Positions 8,208 to 15,645 are shown, counted from the first letter of the stretch. The stretch: 19,704 bases of DNA from Thermoanaerobacterales bacterium UBA4880 (GCA_002399285.1 DHDI01000014.1:128490-148193), one strand, 5' to 3'. Notes: generated by a model from the sequence alone, not told the origin. Numbers and translations: made by a program.

Positions 8208-8339
8208 GCCATTCTCGCGCAGCCGCTAAATTGCAGTCACATACGTTTAAGTATGCTCCTTTATTTGCAGGTTTGCCGCCTTGCCTTGCACGATTTGTCA
8301 CGGTCTGCCAGTTTATCTACGGCCTGAGGCGAGAATGGC
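8208..8339 (-). ncRNA. Putative structured RNA element, unknown family
   Basis: Minus strand, 13 bases after the M20 stop. The ends form a perfect 11-bp stem: GCCATTCTCGC (8339-8329) with GCGAGAATGGC (8218-8208). Inside it, CAGGCCG (8326-8320) can pair with CGGCTG (8225-8220) with one bulged G, and TAAA/TTTA can extend the stack. An internal hairpin CATAC-TTAAAC-GTATG lies at 8255-8240. A terminator follows 10 bases later. There is no convincing ORF. This could be a 3'-UTR element of the M20 transcript, a free small RNA, or a small mobile or repeated element. I do not recognise a named family, and B12-box motifs are absent. Confidence 0.5.
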
Positions 8340-8351
8340 TCGGCCTGGCGC

Positions 8352-9521
8352 CTACTGCATCGCCCTGTTGAATTCATCCCTCACCCTGCGTCTCAGATTG
8401 CCGTCCGTGATGACGTCGGCCGCCGTCATCGCCATGACACATGCAGCGGTCAGCATGCCGTTCATGCCCTTGGAGGAACCGGCCGCATCGCGCATTTCTA
8501 TACTGTGTCCCGGCGTACCCTGATTTGTGATCTTGAAGTACATGTGCATGGAGGGAACTCTGTGCGACACATTGCCCATATCCGTCGAGCCCATATTCTC
8601 ATCGTTTCCAGAAACGTCATATACGTCAAGCAGCTTTAAATTCTCCAGGCAGACCTCGGCAAGATGCCTGTTGGTGATCATGTTGTCAAAAGAAAATTCA
8701 AATTTGGATACCTTTAGAGTAGCTCCCGTAGCCAATTCCGCCCCTTTCGCGCAATTCAAGACCTTCTCCTTGAGCTCGTCCAGGCCGATCCTCGTCGAAG
8801 CCCTCACATAGAAACACGCCTCCGCATGCTCGGGTATGATATTGGGAGCCTTTCCTCCGTCGGTGATTATTCCGTGTATCCTCGAACCCTCTTCCATCCC
8901 TTGTCTCAAGGCGTTTATCCCGTTAAAGAACATTATCACAGCGTCCAGGGCATTTATTCCCTCCTGAGGAGCGGCCGACGCATGGGCCGCCCTTCCGAAA
9001 TATTCAAACCTCAGGGCGTCCATCGCCAGAGACGAGGAATACACACAGTATTTATCGGATGGATGGGCCATTATGGCAATGTCATAGGGATCAAAGACGC
9101 CTGCGTCAGCCATGGTCACTTTGGCCCCGTTTGTCTCTTCCGCCGGCGTGCCGAACACCGTGACAAGGCCGCCGGACCAGTCTATGACCGGCTGCAGGGC
9201 GATGGCCGCCCCTGCTGCCGCCGTACAGATGAGGTTGTGTCCGCATCCGTGCCCTAACCCGGGAAGCGCGTCATATTCCGCCATTACGGCTACAGCCGCG
9301 CCGTCCCCGCTTCCGTAATCCGCCCTGAACGCCGTATCCAGGCCGAGGTATCCCCTTTTCACCGTAAAGCCATGCCTTTCCAGCATATCCTCCAATCTGG
9401 CGGACGCCTTGTATTCACGGCCTCCCGTCTCGGGATTGTCATATATGTATTTGGACAGTTCGAAGAGCTCATCCTTAGCGGAATAAATATCCTTCTTTAT
9501 TTTTTCCTTTATCTCGTCCAT
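8352..9521 (-). CDS. M20-family amidohydrolase (AbgB / aminoacylase-like)
   Basis: About 389-aa cytoplasmic metallohydrolase. Metal-ligand motifs, numbered from the ATG at 9521: GHGCGHN with Cys93 and His95, GTPAEE with Glu128/Glu129, and AHPSD with His153. The C-terminal part has STDMGNVSHRVPSMHMYFKI and GTPGHS as in p-aminobenzoyl-glutamate hydrolase subunit B-like members. Such enzymes split N-acyl or aminoacyl amides; the exact substrate is unknown. Start: GGAGG at 9533-9529 is 7 bases from the ATG at 9521 but only 1 base from a GTG at 9527, so the ATG is preferred. The gene is single, divergent from the epimerase gene, and is followed by the putative RNA and a terminator. Confidence 0.88.
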   Translation of the reverse strand: MDEIKEKIKKDIYSAKDELFELSKYIYDNPETGGREYKASARLEDMLERHGFTVKRGYLGLDTAFRADYGSGDGAAVAVMAEYDALPGLGHGCGHNLICTAAAGAAIALQPVIDWSGGLVTVFGTPAEETNGAKVTMADAGVFDPYDIAIMAHPSDKYCVYSSSLAMDALRFEYFGRAAHASAAPQEGINALDAVIMFFNGINALRQGMEEGSRIHGIITDGGKAPNIIPEHAEACFYVRASTRIGLDELKEKVLNCAKGAELATGATLKVSKFEFSFDNMITNRHLAEVCLENLKLLDVYDVSGNDENMGSTDMGNVSHRVPSMHMYFKITNQGTPGHSIEMRDAAGSSKGMNGMLTAACVMAMTAADVITDGNLRRRVRDEFNRAMQ

Positions 9522-9528
9522 TCGCACG

Positions 9529-9533
9529 CCTCC
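9529..9533 (-). promoter_or_regulatory. Ribosome binding site deciding the M20 start
   Basis: GGAGG on the minus strand at 9533-9529. Spacing is 7 bases to ATG (9521) and 1 base to the in-frame GTG (9527), favouring the ATG. Confidence 0.75.
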
Positions 9534-9578
9534 AATGAATAAAGTAGTTTTTCCTATCCGTGCAGCTTTATAGATTTC

Positions 9579-9607
9579 ATATTATAATATTTTGCGGCTG
9601 ACTTCAA
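9579..9607 (-). promoter_or_regulatory. Candidate promoter of the M20 gene
   Basis: Minus strand TTGAAG (9607-9602). The possible -10 boxes are TATAAT (9586-9581, 15-bp spacer) or TAATAT (9584-9579, 17-bp spacer). Neither combination is ideal. Confidence 0.4.
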
Positions 9608-9620
9608 TACCCTTGGCAGA

Positions 9621-9649
9621 TTGAAAAATAAATACCGTGGAAGTATACT
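9621..9649 (+). promoter_or_regulatory. Promoter of the epimerase gene
   Basis: TTGAAA (9621-9626), 17-bp spacer, TATACT (9644-9649). A start near 9656 would leave only about 12 leader bases, with the GAGGTGAT ribosome site (9657-9664) at the very 5' end. A near-identical 11-mer AAATACCG(T/A)GG occurs at 9630-9640, inside the spacer, and at 9650-9660, at the expected start; these are 20 bp apart and could be an operator pair. Confidence 0.7.
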
Positions 9650-9667
9650 AAATACCGAGGTGATAAT

Positions 9668-10531
9668 ATGTATAACCACAGTAAAAAAATAATTGAGGGC
9701 TACGACGTACACACTTTATCCGATGGAAATTCGCAGCTGCAGGTCGTCCCACAGAGGGGCGGAATGGTATCCGGCCTGATTTTGGACGGCAGTCAGATAT
9801 TATATATGGACGGCGGCACTCTCTATGACACTTCCAAGAACATCAGGGGCGGCATACCCATACTCTTCCCCATATGCGGCGGTCTTACGGACGGCGCCTA
9901 TACGATGGACGGCAAGACATATCATATGAAACAGCATGGGTTTGCGCGAGATCATTCATGGGATATAGAAGATATAACCGCAAATGAGAACGACGCGTCC
10001 ATGACCATAGCGCTCCATGACGATCCTGATACATACGGGGAATATCCATTCCATTTCGACATTAGGATAAAATATACCATTGGCAAGGGCGGCCTGGCCA
10101 TAGATACCGGGATCGCCAATAAAGACGATAGGCCCATGCCGTTCTGTCTTGGCTTTCATCCCTATTTCAAGGTATCGGACAAGAGCCGCTTCTCCGCGGA
10201 TATCCACGCTGAAAAGCGCATTTCGACGATCCCCGGCGGAATTGTGGACGGAAAGATAAACTACGATGCCGACGAGGTGAATATTTCCTATCGTGAGCTT
10301 AAGGATAACATCTGCCGCCTGTCGGGCGCTCAAACCGGCCTCCATGTGGAGCTCGGATTCGACGGCATATTCAAATATGTAACCCTGTGGTCCTTAAAGG
10401 GCCGGGACTTCGTCTGCGTAGAGCCGTGGACAGCCTATGCGGACTCCATGAATACGCAGAAGGACCTGCACGTTATAGAACCCGGAACTTGTCACAATTC
10501 AAGGATATCGATATGTGCGAATAAGATATGA
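9668..10531 (+). CDS. Aldose 1-epimerase (galactose mutarotase-like) family protein
   Basis: 287-aa cytoplasmic beta-sandwich enzyme of the mutarotase / hexose-phosphate epimerase superfamily. Visible signatures are GGIPILFPICGGL (61-73), the two catalytic-type histidines His90 (MKQHGFARD) and His164 (LGFHPYFKV), and Glu252 in VCVEPWTAYADSMN as probable base. It should interconvert alpha and beta anomers of a hexose or hexose phosphate. GAGGTGAT lies 3-10 bases before the ATG. The gene stands alone between its own promoter and a strong terminator. Its last ~90 bases are repeated 8.6 kb downstream at the far end of the AT-rich island, so this gene marks the island boundary. Confidence 0.85.
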   Translation: MYNHSKKIIEGYDVHTLSDGNSQLQVVPQRGGMVSGLILDGSQILYMDGGTLYDTSKNIRGGIPILFPICGGLTDGAYTMDGKTYHMKQHGFARDHSWDIEDITANENDASMTIALHDDPDTYGEYPFHFDIRIKYTIGKGGLAIDTGIANKDDRPMPFCLGFHPYFKVSDKSRFSADIHAEKRISTIPGGIVDGKINYDADEVNISYRELKDNICRLSGAQTGLHVELGFDGIFKYVTLWSLKGRDFVCVEPWTAYADSMNTQKDLHVIEPGTCHNSRISICANKI

Positions 10532-10553
10532 TGAGATAGAAAATGCCGAGGCC
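10447..10553 (+). repeat. Left direct repeat: epimerase gene 3' end plus terminator arm
   Basis: Positions 10447-10537 match 19034-19124 at about 82 of 91 bases by hand alignment, including an unbroken 30-base identity. AAAATGCCGAGGCC at 10540-10553 recurs at 19140-19153. This copy is intact (gene end and whole terminator). Confidence 0.9.
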
Positions 10554-10576
10554 AGTCAAAAACGCCTCGGCATTTT
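10540..10576 (+). terminator. Bidirectional hairpin terminator after the epimerase gene
   Basis: Perfect 13-bp stem AAAATGCCGAGGC (10540-10552) and GCCTCGGCATTTT (10564-10576) with an 11-base loop. A-run and T-run flanks let it act in both directions, so it may also stop the convergent anSME transcript. Confidence 0.9.
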
Positions 10577-10770
10577 CATGGATTTGATTACACCCGGCTG
10601 CTGGTATAGCTATTAGGCTAGTGAAACCAGATAGCGAGACAGTTTATAATAATCTCCTACTTCATAAAAGGTGTTACAATAAATTAAATCCCTTCTTATT
10701 GTGAAAGTAATTATTTCCATGAGTATATACGTGAGTTTAAAAGAAATTACAACCTATTCATTTAAGAGAA
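10577..10770. other. Intergenic junction between core block and AT-rich island
   Basis: 194 bases between the epimerase terminator and the anSME stop. The first ~70 bases are of mixed composition and the rest is AT-rich like the island. No ORF with a ribosome site, no tRNA, no integrase and no recognisable IS end was seen. Confidence 0.5.
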
Positions 10771-11904
10771 TCAAAAAGATAATAACCCACTCATTAATCG
10801 TTTTAATCTGGAATTTCTTCCATTCATGATTTTATTAAATCCCTCGAAGTAATATGGAAATATTTCTTTATACGCACTGCAAAGATAATTTCCTGCCTGA
10901 CCTCTCGGTAAAAATCGATTATATCTCATGCATCCCCCCCGGCAAGCAAAAAACCATTTGCAATCTCTGCATTCAACGGGTATGTCATTCATTTTACGCA
11001 TATATTCTCTATAGACATCAGTTGTGAACATTTTTCCAATGGTATCATGGGCAATATTGCCCAGTTTCCATTTATCTGCAACAAAAAAGTCACATGGATA
11101 GACATCACCATTTATGTCTACAGTTATAATGTCAGCACAACCCTTGTTGAACACGCAATAAGGAGGCACAAAACCTAAGTAGGAATGCATAATAATATCA
11201 ATCATGTTTATATAAAATCCCGGATCGTCCTGCTTTACCCATTCATCAAAAAAAGTACACAAAAATCCTGCATATTCCTCGGGTTCTATAGAAAACTTCG
11301 TAACATCTCCCGTCTTCTCACAAAAGTCAATGCAAGGTATGAGCTGTATATATTTTAAACCGTTATTTGCAAAAAACTTGAGAATCTTTACGGCGTGTCT
11401 CACGTTATACTTATGTATGACCAAGAGTATATTATAATCCACATCGTATTCTTTCAATACTTTTATACCATTTAAAACTCTTTTAAAGGTCGGTTTGCCT
11501 GAAGCATCAGTCCTAACAAAGTCATTATATTCAGCGGGCCCATCTAAGCTGACACCTACCAAAAATCTATTTTCCTTAAAGAAACATGCCCAGTCCTTAT
11601 TTATCAAAGTACCATTTGTTTGTATATTATTAGATATCAAGGCATTGCCTGGGTTGTATTCCTTTTGTAGTTTAACTACCTTATCATAATAATCAATACC
11701 AGCAAGCAGCGGTTCGCCTCCCTGCCAGCCAAAGGCCGGATTGACAGAATTATAACCCATATACTTCCTTATAAATTCTTCCAACATCTCCTCAGACATT
11801 ACGCCAAATTTTCCGCTTCTTTTATTGGCCCTGTAACAATATCCACAGTTTAAATTGCATTCGCCAGATACTGGAAGAATCATTGTTCCCAGTGGTTTCA
11901 TCAT
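10771..11904 (-). CDS. Anaerobic sulfatase-maturating enzyme (radical SAM/SPASM)
   Basis: 377 aa. It oxidises the active-site Cys (or Ser) of a sulfatase to formylglycine without oxygen. The radical SAM cluster is held by CNLNCGYC (Cys16, Cys20, Cys23). The SPASM domain has eight cysteines for two more 4Fe-4S clusters: Cys250, 256, 271, 312, 315, 321, 325 and 342. Their spacing matches that of characterised anSMEs, and Asp272 directly follows Cys271 as in YPCDFF. GWQGGEPLL (59-67) and NIQTNGTL (93-100) are typical SAM and substrate motifs. It lies 58 bases downstream of a Cys-type sulfatase on the same strand, its probable client. The first Met has GGTGA only 2 bases upstream; the second Met (11901) is better spaced and may be the true start. 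Composition is AT-rich like the rest of the island. Confidence 0.93.
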   Translation of the reverse strand: MMKPLGTMILPVSGECNLNCGYCYRANKRSGKFGVMSEEMLEEFIRKYMGYNSVNPAFGWQGGEPLLAGIDYYDKVVKLQKEYNPGNALISNNIQTNGTLINKDWACFFKENRFLVGVSLDGPAEYNDFVRTDASGKPTFKRVLNGIKVLKEYDVDYNILLVIHKYNVRHAVKILKFFANNGLKYIQLIPCIDFCEKTGDVTKFSIEPEEYAGFLCTFFDEWVKQDDPGFYINMIDIIMHSYLGFVPPYCVFNKGCADIITVDINGDVYPCDFFVADKWKLGNIAHDTIGKMFTTDVYREYMRKMNDIPVECRDCKWFFACRGGCMRYNRFLPRGQAGNYLCSAYKEIFPYYFEGFNKIMNGRNSRLKRLMSGLLSF

Positions 11905-11962
11905 ATCACCATCATTGTTTTAATGAAAATATATTACAGCATTAACGCTATAGTATATTAGT

Positions 11963-13462
11963 TTAAACTTTAATACCTAACCTTTCAAATTGCTCTTCGG
12001 GTGAATCAGCATCCTTCATAGCCTTTGCAAGTTTTTGGATCATCAATTCTTCTGCACCCGCATCTTTTATAGGATTATTTTGTGCGTAATCTTTCTCTAT
12101 ATCAAATAGCAGAGTGTCACTTATAAACCTGAGACTTTCGAATACATACCTTACATTATCATATTTCTTTCCCTTAAATGCCATGGGGATTTTATATACA
12201 GGATAATCAGTAAAACCAAGAAAACGTCCCATCTCAATACTATCCATTACATCGGTACCCAAAAAGCCATGCAAGGTAGTTGGAATAGCTGTATATATAT
12301 AGCATGGGTAGTTATCTTCACCAACTGGAGCCCTGAAATAAGTATAATTTCCATCGGTTATATTTACCGCCATACCATGACAGCCATATATTGCTGTGTC
12401 TCTTATTTTTTCTCCCATCCCGTTTAAAATGCCCCACAATGAATGCCCATGTATCTTTTCGGGTATATCAATATTGTAATATTCCAATATTGTAGGCATA
12501 AGATCTATATTCTGTGTAATAGCATTTATCCGCTCACCCGCACGCTTGTTTCCGGGCAAATGAATTATCATCGGTAGGTGAGACAACTCGTTATACATAT
12601 GCATCACATTTTTCCCCATGAAACCGTGTTCTCCCAGCAACAGCCCATGATCTGTGGTCAAAATCAATAGAGTGTCTTCCCACATGTTATATCTGTTCAT
12701 TACTTCTATTATTTTACCGAGCCATTTATCAGCCATGGTCAAGGTTCCTGCATACCTTTTTCTAAGATGCTCTACAGCCTCCGACGGCTCTGTTATTGGT
12801 CCATACGAAGGCCAATCGAACCTCGGGCCTTGATAGCTATCATTATATATATCAAGATATTCCTGAGGACAATCAAAAGGCTCGTGAGGATCAAAAGCTT
12901 CTACCATAAGAAAGAAGTTATTTGAATCTTTGTTTTCCTCAAGCCATTGACTTGCTTTCATAAAGACCCTAGGTGTTGAATAATCCTCTTCATGTTTAAA
13001 CCTCATTCTATTTAATTCGTACTGCCCTTTTACCTTTCCATAATAATTCTCAGGTAATTTTGGGGGGTCCACTTGCGATACCCAGGGGTCGCTTTCCTGC
13101 CCTCTTTCAAAATCCCATGTATCAAACTGTTGGCAATAATTTTCTCCTCCCGAGCAAAAATAATGGTAATGATCCGTCACCATATGTGTATATATCCCAT
13201 GTTTTTTAAGCAACGGGGTAAAATTTATATCAAAAGGTTCTATAGGACCCCAGTTTCTTTCAAGAAAGTTGAGCCGTCCCGTAAATATATCCCTTCTAGC
13301 CGGCATACACGGGGCGGAACCCACCCACTGATTATCAAATATCGCAGACTTGTCTGCTAAATTATCTATATTGGGTGTTATAACCCTACTATCCTTATTA
13401 TAGATTCTAAGCATATTCCTGTTAAGACTGTCCAATAATATTAGTATAGTCCTCATGTTCAT
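11963..13462 (-). CDS. Type I sulfatase, Cys-type, cytoplasmic
   Basis: 499-aa alkaline-phosphatase-superfamily sulfatase. The formylglycine motif is CMPAR (Cys52, Pro54, Arg56) followed by TGR (61-63). Metal ligands include Asp11 near the start and Asp271-His272 in LTTDHGLLLGEHG, with Lys284 and His193 (DPHEPF) as expected sulfate-site residues. It has no signal peptide, so it should act in the cytoplasm, unlike most secreted glycosaminoglycan or mucin sulfatases. Its maturase lies immediately downstream and a GntR-type regulator upstream. AGGAG is 3 bases from Met1 but 9 bases from Met3 (ATG at 13456), so the latter may be the real start. Substrate unknown; the neighbouring PTS and NanE-like genes point to a sulfated (amino)sugar. 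A phosphonate-monoester-hydrolase-like activity cannot be excluded. Confidence 0.9.
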   Translation of the reverse strand: MNMRTILILLDSLNRNMLRIYNKDSRVITPNIDNLADKSAIFDNQWVGSAPCMPARRDIFTGRLNFLERNWGPIEPFDINFTPLLKKHGIYTHMVTDHYHYFCSGGENYCQQFDTWDFERGQESDPWVSQVDPPKLPENYYGKVKGQYELNRMRFKHEEDYSTPRVFMKASQWLEENKDSNNFFLMVEAFDPHEPFDCPQEYLDIYNDSYQGPRFDWPSYGPITEPSEAVEHLRKRYAGTLTMADKWLGKIIEVMNRYNMWEDTLLILTTDHGLLLGEHGFMGKNVMHMYNELSHLPMIIHLPGNKRAGERINAITQNIDLMPTILEYYNIDIPEKIHGHSLWGILNGMGEKIRDTAIYGCHGMAVNITDGNYTYFRAPVGEDNYPCYIYTAIPTTLHGFLGTDVMDSIEMGRFLGFTDYPVYKIPMAFKGKKYDNVRYVFESLRFISDTLLFDIEKDYAQNNPIKDAGAEELMIQKLAKAMKDADSPEEQFERLGIKV

Positions 13463-13615
13463 TTTCTCCTTATAAAAAATTTTGTTGTTTAAAAAATTTC
13501 ATCTGCGTAATACTGAAATTTAATGATTTCTGTTTACATGTACCTTAACCCTCGTCTTTATCATAAAAATCTCATGGTAGTATTGTTAGGTAATGTAATA
13601 TAAGCTTTTTTATTA

Positions 13616-14335
13616 TTATCTTCTTCTTATATAAGTTAGTTGATATTGGGGGGAATTTAACAGCAACTCTGTAAAATCCAAAACACTTTTATCCTCTAGA
13701 TAGGTGGTATTAGCGATTTTAATAATCGGAGTGGCTTCATTTATTCCAAATAGTTTTGATAAAGTCTCGTCTGGTAATATTGGAAAAATTTGTTGAAAAC
13801 TATGATCAATTTTTATCCCTCTAATTTTTTCAACGTATTCATATTTAGATCCTTCTAATATTTTTATCGAGATACCGGGGTTACTATCCACGGGCATGTA
13901 CGTCTTTTCAAAAACATACAGATCGTTATCTGCATATCTAAATCTTTCGATATAATAAACCATATCTTCTTCGTTTATGCCTAATATTCGGGCAATTTCT
14001 AAACCAGCTTTTTTTATCATGAAGGTATTCACTTTTGTAGTAGCTTTTAAACCAAGTTCTTCCATTTCCTCAGTAAAACTTTTCAGAGTAGCTATTTTCT
14101 GAGTAGGTATTTTAGCAACAAATGTACCAACACCTGGAGTTCTATAAAGTATCCCTTGGGCCACTAAACTATCTGTAGCCCTTCTCACAGTAACTCTGGA
14201 TACATTATATTTATTAGCAAGTTCTAATTCCGTAGGTATTATATCATTCTTTTTATAATGACCTATTGCTATATTATTTAAGATATCATCTTTTATCTTT
14301 TTATATTTAGGAATTTTTAAGTTTTTATCTCCCAT
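13616..14335 (-). CDS. GntR-family regulator with UTRA domain (HutC subfamily)
   Basis: 239 aa. The winged helix at ~6-75 has the classic IKDDILN, IPTELELANKYNVSRVTVRRA and GILYRTPGVGTFV segments. The remainder (~90-235) is a UTRA effector domain, which in relatives binds sugar phosphates such as GlcNAc-6-P. It is probably a repressor of both divergent operons and of itself. The start has GGTGAAA about 3-9 bases upstream, and its promoter carries the palindrome TAGAT-GTATA-ATCTA in the -10/-35 spacer. It is the first gene of the leftward operon, 153 bases before the sulfatase; no clear promoter or terminator was found in that gap. Confidence 0.92.
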   Translation of the reverse strand: MGDKNLKIPKYKKIKDDILNNIAIGHYKKNDIIPTELELANKYNVSRVTVRRATDSLVAQGILYRTPGVGTFVAKIPTQKIATLKSFTEEMEELGLKATTKVNTFMIKKAGLEIARILGINEEDMVYYIERFRYADNDLYVFEKTYMPVDSNPGISIKILEGSKYEYVEKIRGIKIDHSFQQIFPILPDETLSKLFGINEATPIIKIANTTYLEDKSVLDFTELLLNSPQYQLTYIRRR

Positions 14336-14373
14336 ATTTTCACCAAATTTCTAACTGTTAAATACCCCTTTAA

Positions 14374-14402
14374 ATTATAATAGATGTATAATCTAATGTA
14401 AA
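14374..14402 (-). promoter_or_regulatory. Promoter of the gntR-sulfatase-anSME operon
   Basis: Minus strand TTTACA (14402-14397), 17-bp spacer, TATAAT (14379-14374). The expected start near 14367 gives a leader of about 32 bases to the ATG at 14335. Confidence 0.7.
14381..14395. promoter_or_regulatory. Candidate operator palindrome in the gntR promoter
   Basis: TAGAT-GTATA-ATCTA, 5-bp inverted arms, lies entirely between the -35 and -10 of the gntR promoter. That position suits autorepression. AATGTA hexamers around it (14395) and around the rightward promoter (14624, 14633, 14664) might be related half-sites, but the region is AT-rich and chance is possible. Confidence 0.35.
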
Positions 14403-14638
14403 GTCCATTCTTCTCAAATATAAATACAAATTAAAATAAAGATATACATATTTGAAAATATACATTTCATACTACCATTGGTATTTAAGCAATATAAAAA
14501 CTATCATGTCGGGGTAATTTAGTGATTTAGAACTTTTGACATTTATAAATAAAAATAAAATTAGACATAAACGGCCACTATTTGTAGATCTTTAGCATGT
14601 TATTTGATTAAAAAGTAAATACAAATGTAATAAATGTA

Positions 14639-14666
14639 TTGACATTTAAAAAGATTTATTTATAAT
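14639..14666 (+). promoter_or_regulatory. Consensus promoter of the nanE-PHP-PTS operon
   Basis: Perfect TTGACA (14639-14644), 16-bp spacer, perfect TATAAT (14661-14666). This is the strongest promoter match in the island. Such a promoter would need repression when the substrate is absent, which fits a nearby GntR repressor. Confidence 0.8.
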
Positions 14667-14842
14667 GTATTTAGGAGCGGATCTCTATATAATATTTGAT
14701 GGATAATAGTTGAATAAAATCCAAGCAATACGGTAAGCAAAAACATTTTTACCTACTTATAGATTTATTGTACAAATATTATTTCTATAGTCAAATAACG
14801 CCACTATAATATTTTTTTGCTATTTGAGTTAAGAAGTAACTT

Positions 14843-14856
14843 TGAAAACGTTTTTT
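14843..14856 (+). promoter_or_regulatory. cre-like site (CcpA catabolite control)
   Basis: TGAAAACGTTTTTT fits TGWAANCGNTNWCA at 12 of 14 positions; only the final CA differs. It lies about 170 bases downstream of the main start point and 64 bases before the NanE-like start codon, a position suited to roadblock repression. A weak overlapping TTGAAA-19 bp-TACAAT pair could be a second promoter. Confidence 0.5.
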
Positions 14857-14905
14857 AATAAAACAATACAATATTCTTTTTGAGATTTCTCCAAACTATA
14901 ACTAT

Positions 14906-14911
14906 AGGAGG
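14906..14911 (+). promoter_or_regulatory. Ribosome binding site supporting a TTG start
   Basis: AGGAGG at 14906-14911, 8 bases before TTG at 14920. The next in-frame ATG is far inside the conserved domain, so the TTG start is chosen. Confidence 0.85.
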
Positions 14912-14919
14912 TAATAAGT

Positions 14920-15645
14920 TTGAACAAAAAGGAAGAAGTAATAAAAAAACTTGAAAGAGGATTAATAGTATCATGCCAAGCAAAGGAAAGTGATCCCCAT
15001 TATAGTGAAGATATTACTTTGTTGATGGCAAAAGCAGCAGTTTGGGGTGGAGCAATAGGATTAAGATTAAATACCCCAAAAGATATAAAAAAGATAAAGG
15101 CACAATGTCACGTGCCCATCATAGGACTGTGGAAGGTTTTTAGTGACAAAACCGATGTGTTTATTACTCCAGGTATGGAATATGTGCGAGCATGTATTCA
15201 AGCTGGAGCTGATATTATAGCTGTTGATGCTACAAATAGATTGGTCAATGAAAATCGTTATGCATATGAAATAATTAGTGAGATTAAACAAGAATTCCCT
15301 GATACCCCCATTTTGGCGGATATACGAAATGTGGAGGACGCAATCATTGCAATAGAAAAAGGAGCTGATATGGTAGCACCAACTCTAAGCCGTTTTGATA
15401 AAGCCCATAAACCATCGTCAAAACCTGATTTTGAGTTGTTGTGTAAATTAGTAAACATATGCACAGATAAAGCAAAAGTAATAATGGAAAGTAAGATAAA
15501 TACCCCTGAAGATGCTGTTATTGCCCTATATTATGGAGCATATAGTGTAGTTGTCGGAAATGCCATTACTAGACCTCACATTACTACTCAGAGATTCTAT
15601 GATGCAATTAATGGTTATAAAGAAGAACGAAGTTTATTTTATTAA
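14920..15645 (+). CDS. nanE: NanE-like N-acetylmannosamine-6-phosphate 2-epimerase
   Basis: 241-aa TIM-barrel protein of the NanE family, which interconverts ManNAc-6-P and GlcNAc-6-P. Family segments in order: GLIVSCQA (14-21), KAAVWGGAIGLRLN (38-51, Arg49), the catalytic-type Lys72 in IIGLWK, GADIIAVDAT (96-104), ADIRNVEDA (133-141), Glu190 in IMESKINTPEDA, and VVVGNAITRP (210-219, Arg218). The family-typical EGR after the catalytic Glu is ESK here, and GTTLSGYT is replaced by APTLSRFD, so the substrate could differ somewhat from plain ManNAc-6-P. Start is TTG behind a strong AGGAGG. First gene of the rightward operon, followed after 63 bases by the PHP-type gene. No nagA or nagB is in the window. 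Confidence 0.82.
   Translation: MNKKEEVIKKLERGLIVSCQAKESDPHYSEDITLLMAKAAVWGGAIGLRLNTPKDIKKIKAQCHVPIIGLWKVFSDKTDVFITPGMEYVRACIQAGADIIAVDATNRLVNENRYAYEIISEIKQEFPDTPILADIRNVEDAIIAIEKGADMVAPTLSRFDKAHKPSSKPDFELLCKLVNICTDKAKVIMESKINTPEDAVIALYYGAYSVVVGNAITRPHITTQRFYDAINGYKEERSLFY

Larger units (their letters stand above)
14336..14919. other. 584-bp divergent control region of the island
   Basis: Very AT-rich, with no plausible coding sequence. It holds the leftward promoter (14374-14402), a strong rightward promoter (14639-14666), a cre-like site (14843-14856) and the ribosome site of the NanE-like gene. The rightward transcript would carry a leader of about 245 bases. Within it are weak hairpins, GGTAA...TTACC (14731-14752) and TCAAATA...TATTTGA (14791-14827). 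No known riboswitch was recognised. Confidence 0.7.

Noticed and set aside
8119..8351. Cobalamin riboswitch upstream of cobT
   Set aside because: No B12-box-like motif set could be found, and the extended -10 promoter of cobT lies after the hairpin and terminator. The region is reported as an unassigned RNA element instead.
9522..9527. GTG start at 9527 for the M20 gene
   Set aside because: Only 1 base separates it from GGAGG; the ATG at 9521 has 7-base spacing.
10719..10830. Short plus-strand ORF overlapping the anSME 3' end
   Set aside because: No ribosome site, no recognisable motif, and it is antisense to a confidently identified gene.
14805..14810. TATAAT as a separate promoter for the NanE-like gene
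   Set aside because: The matching -35 (TTTCTA) is poor, and TATAAT occurs often by chance in such AT-rich DNA; the 14639-14666 promoter is far better.
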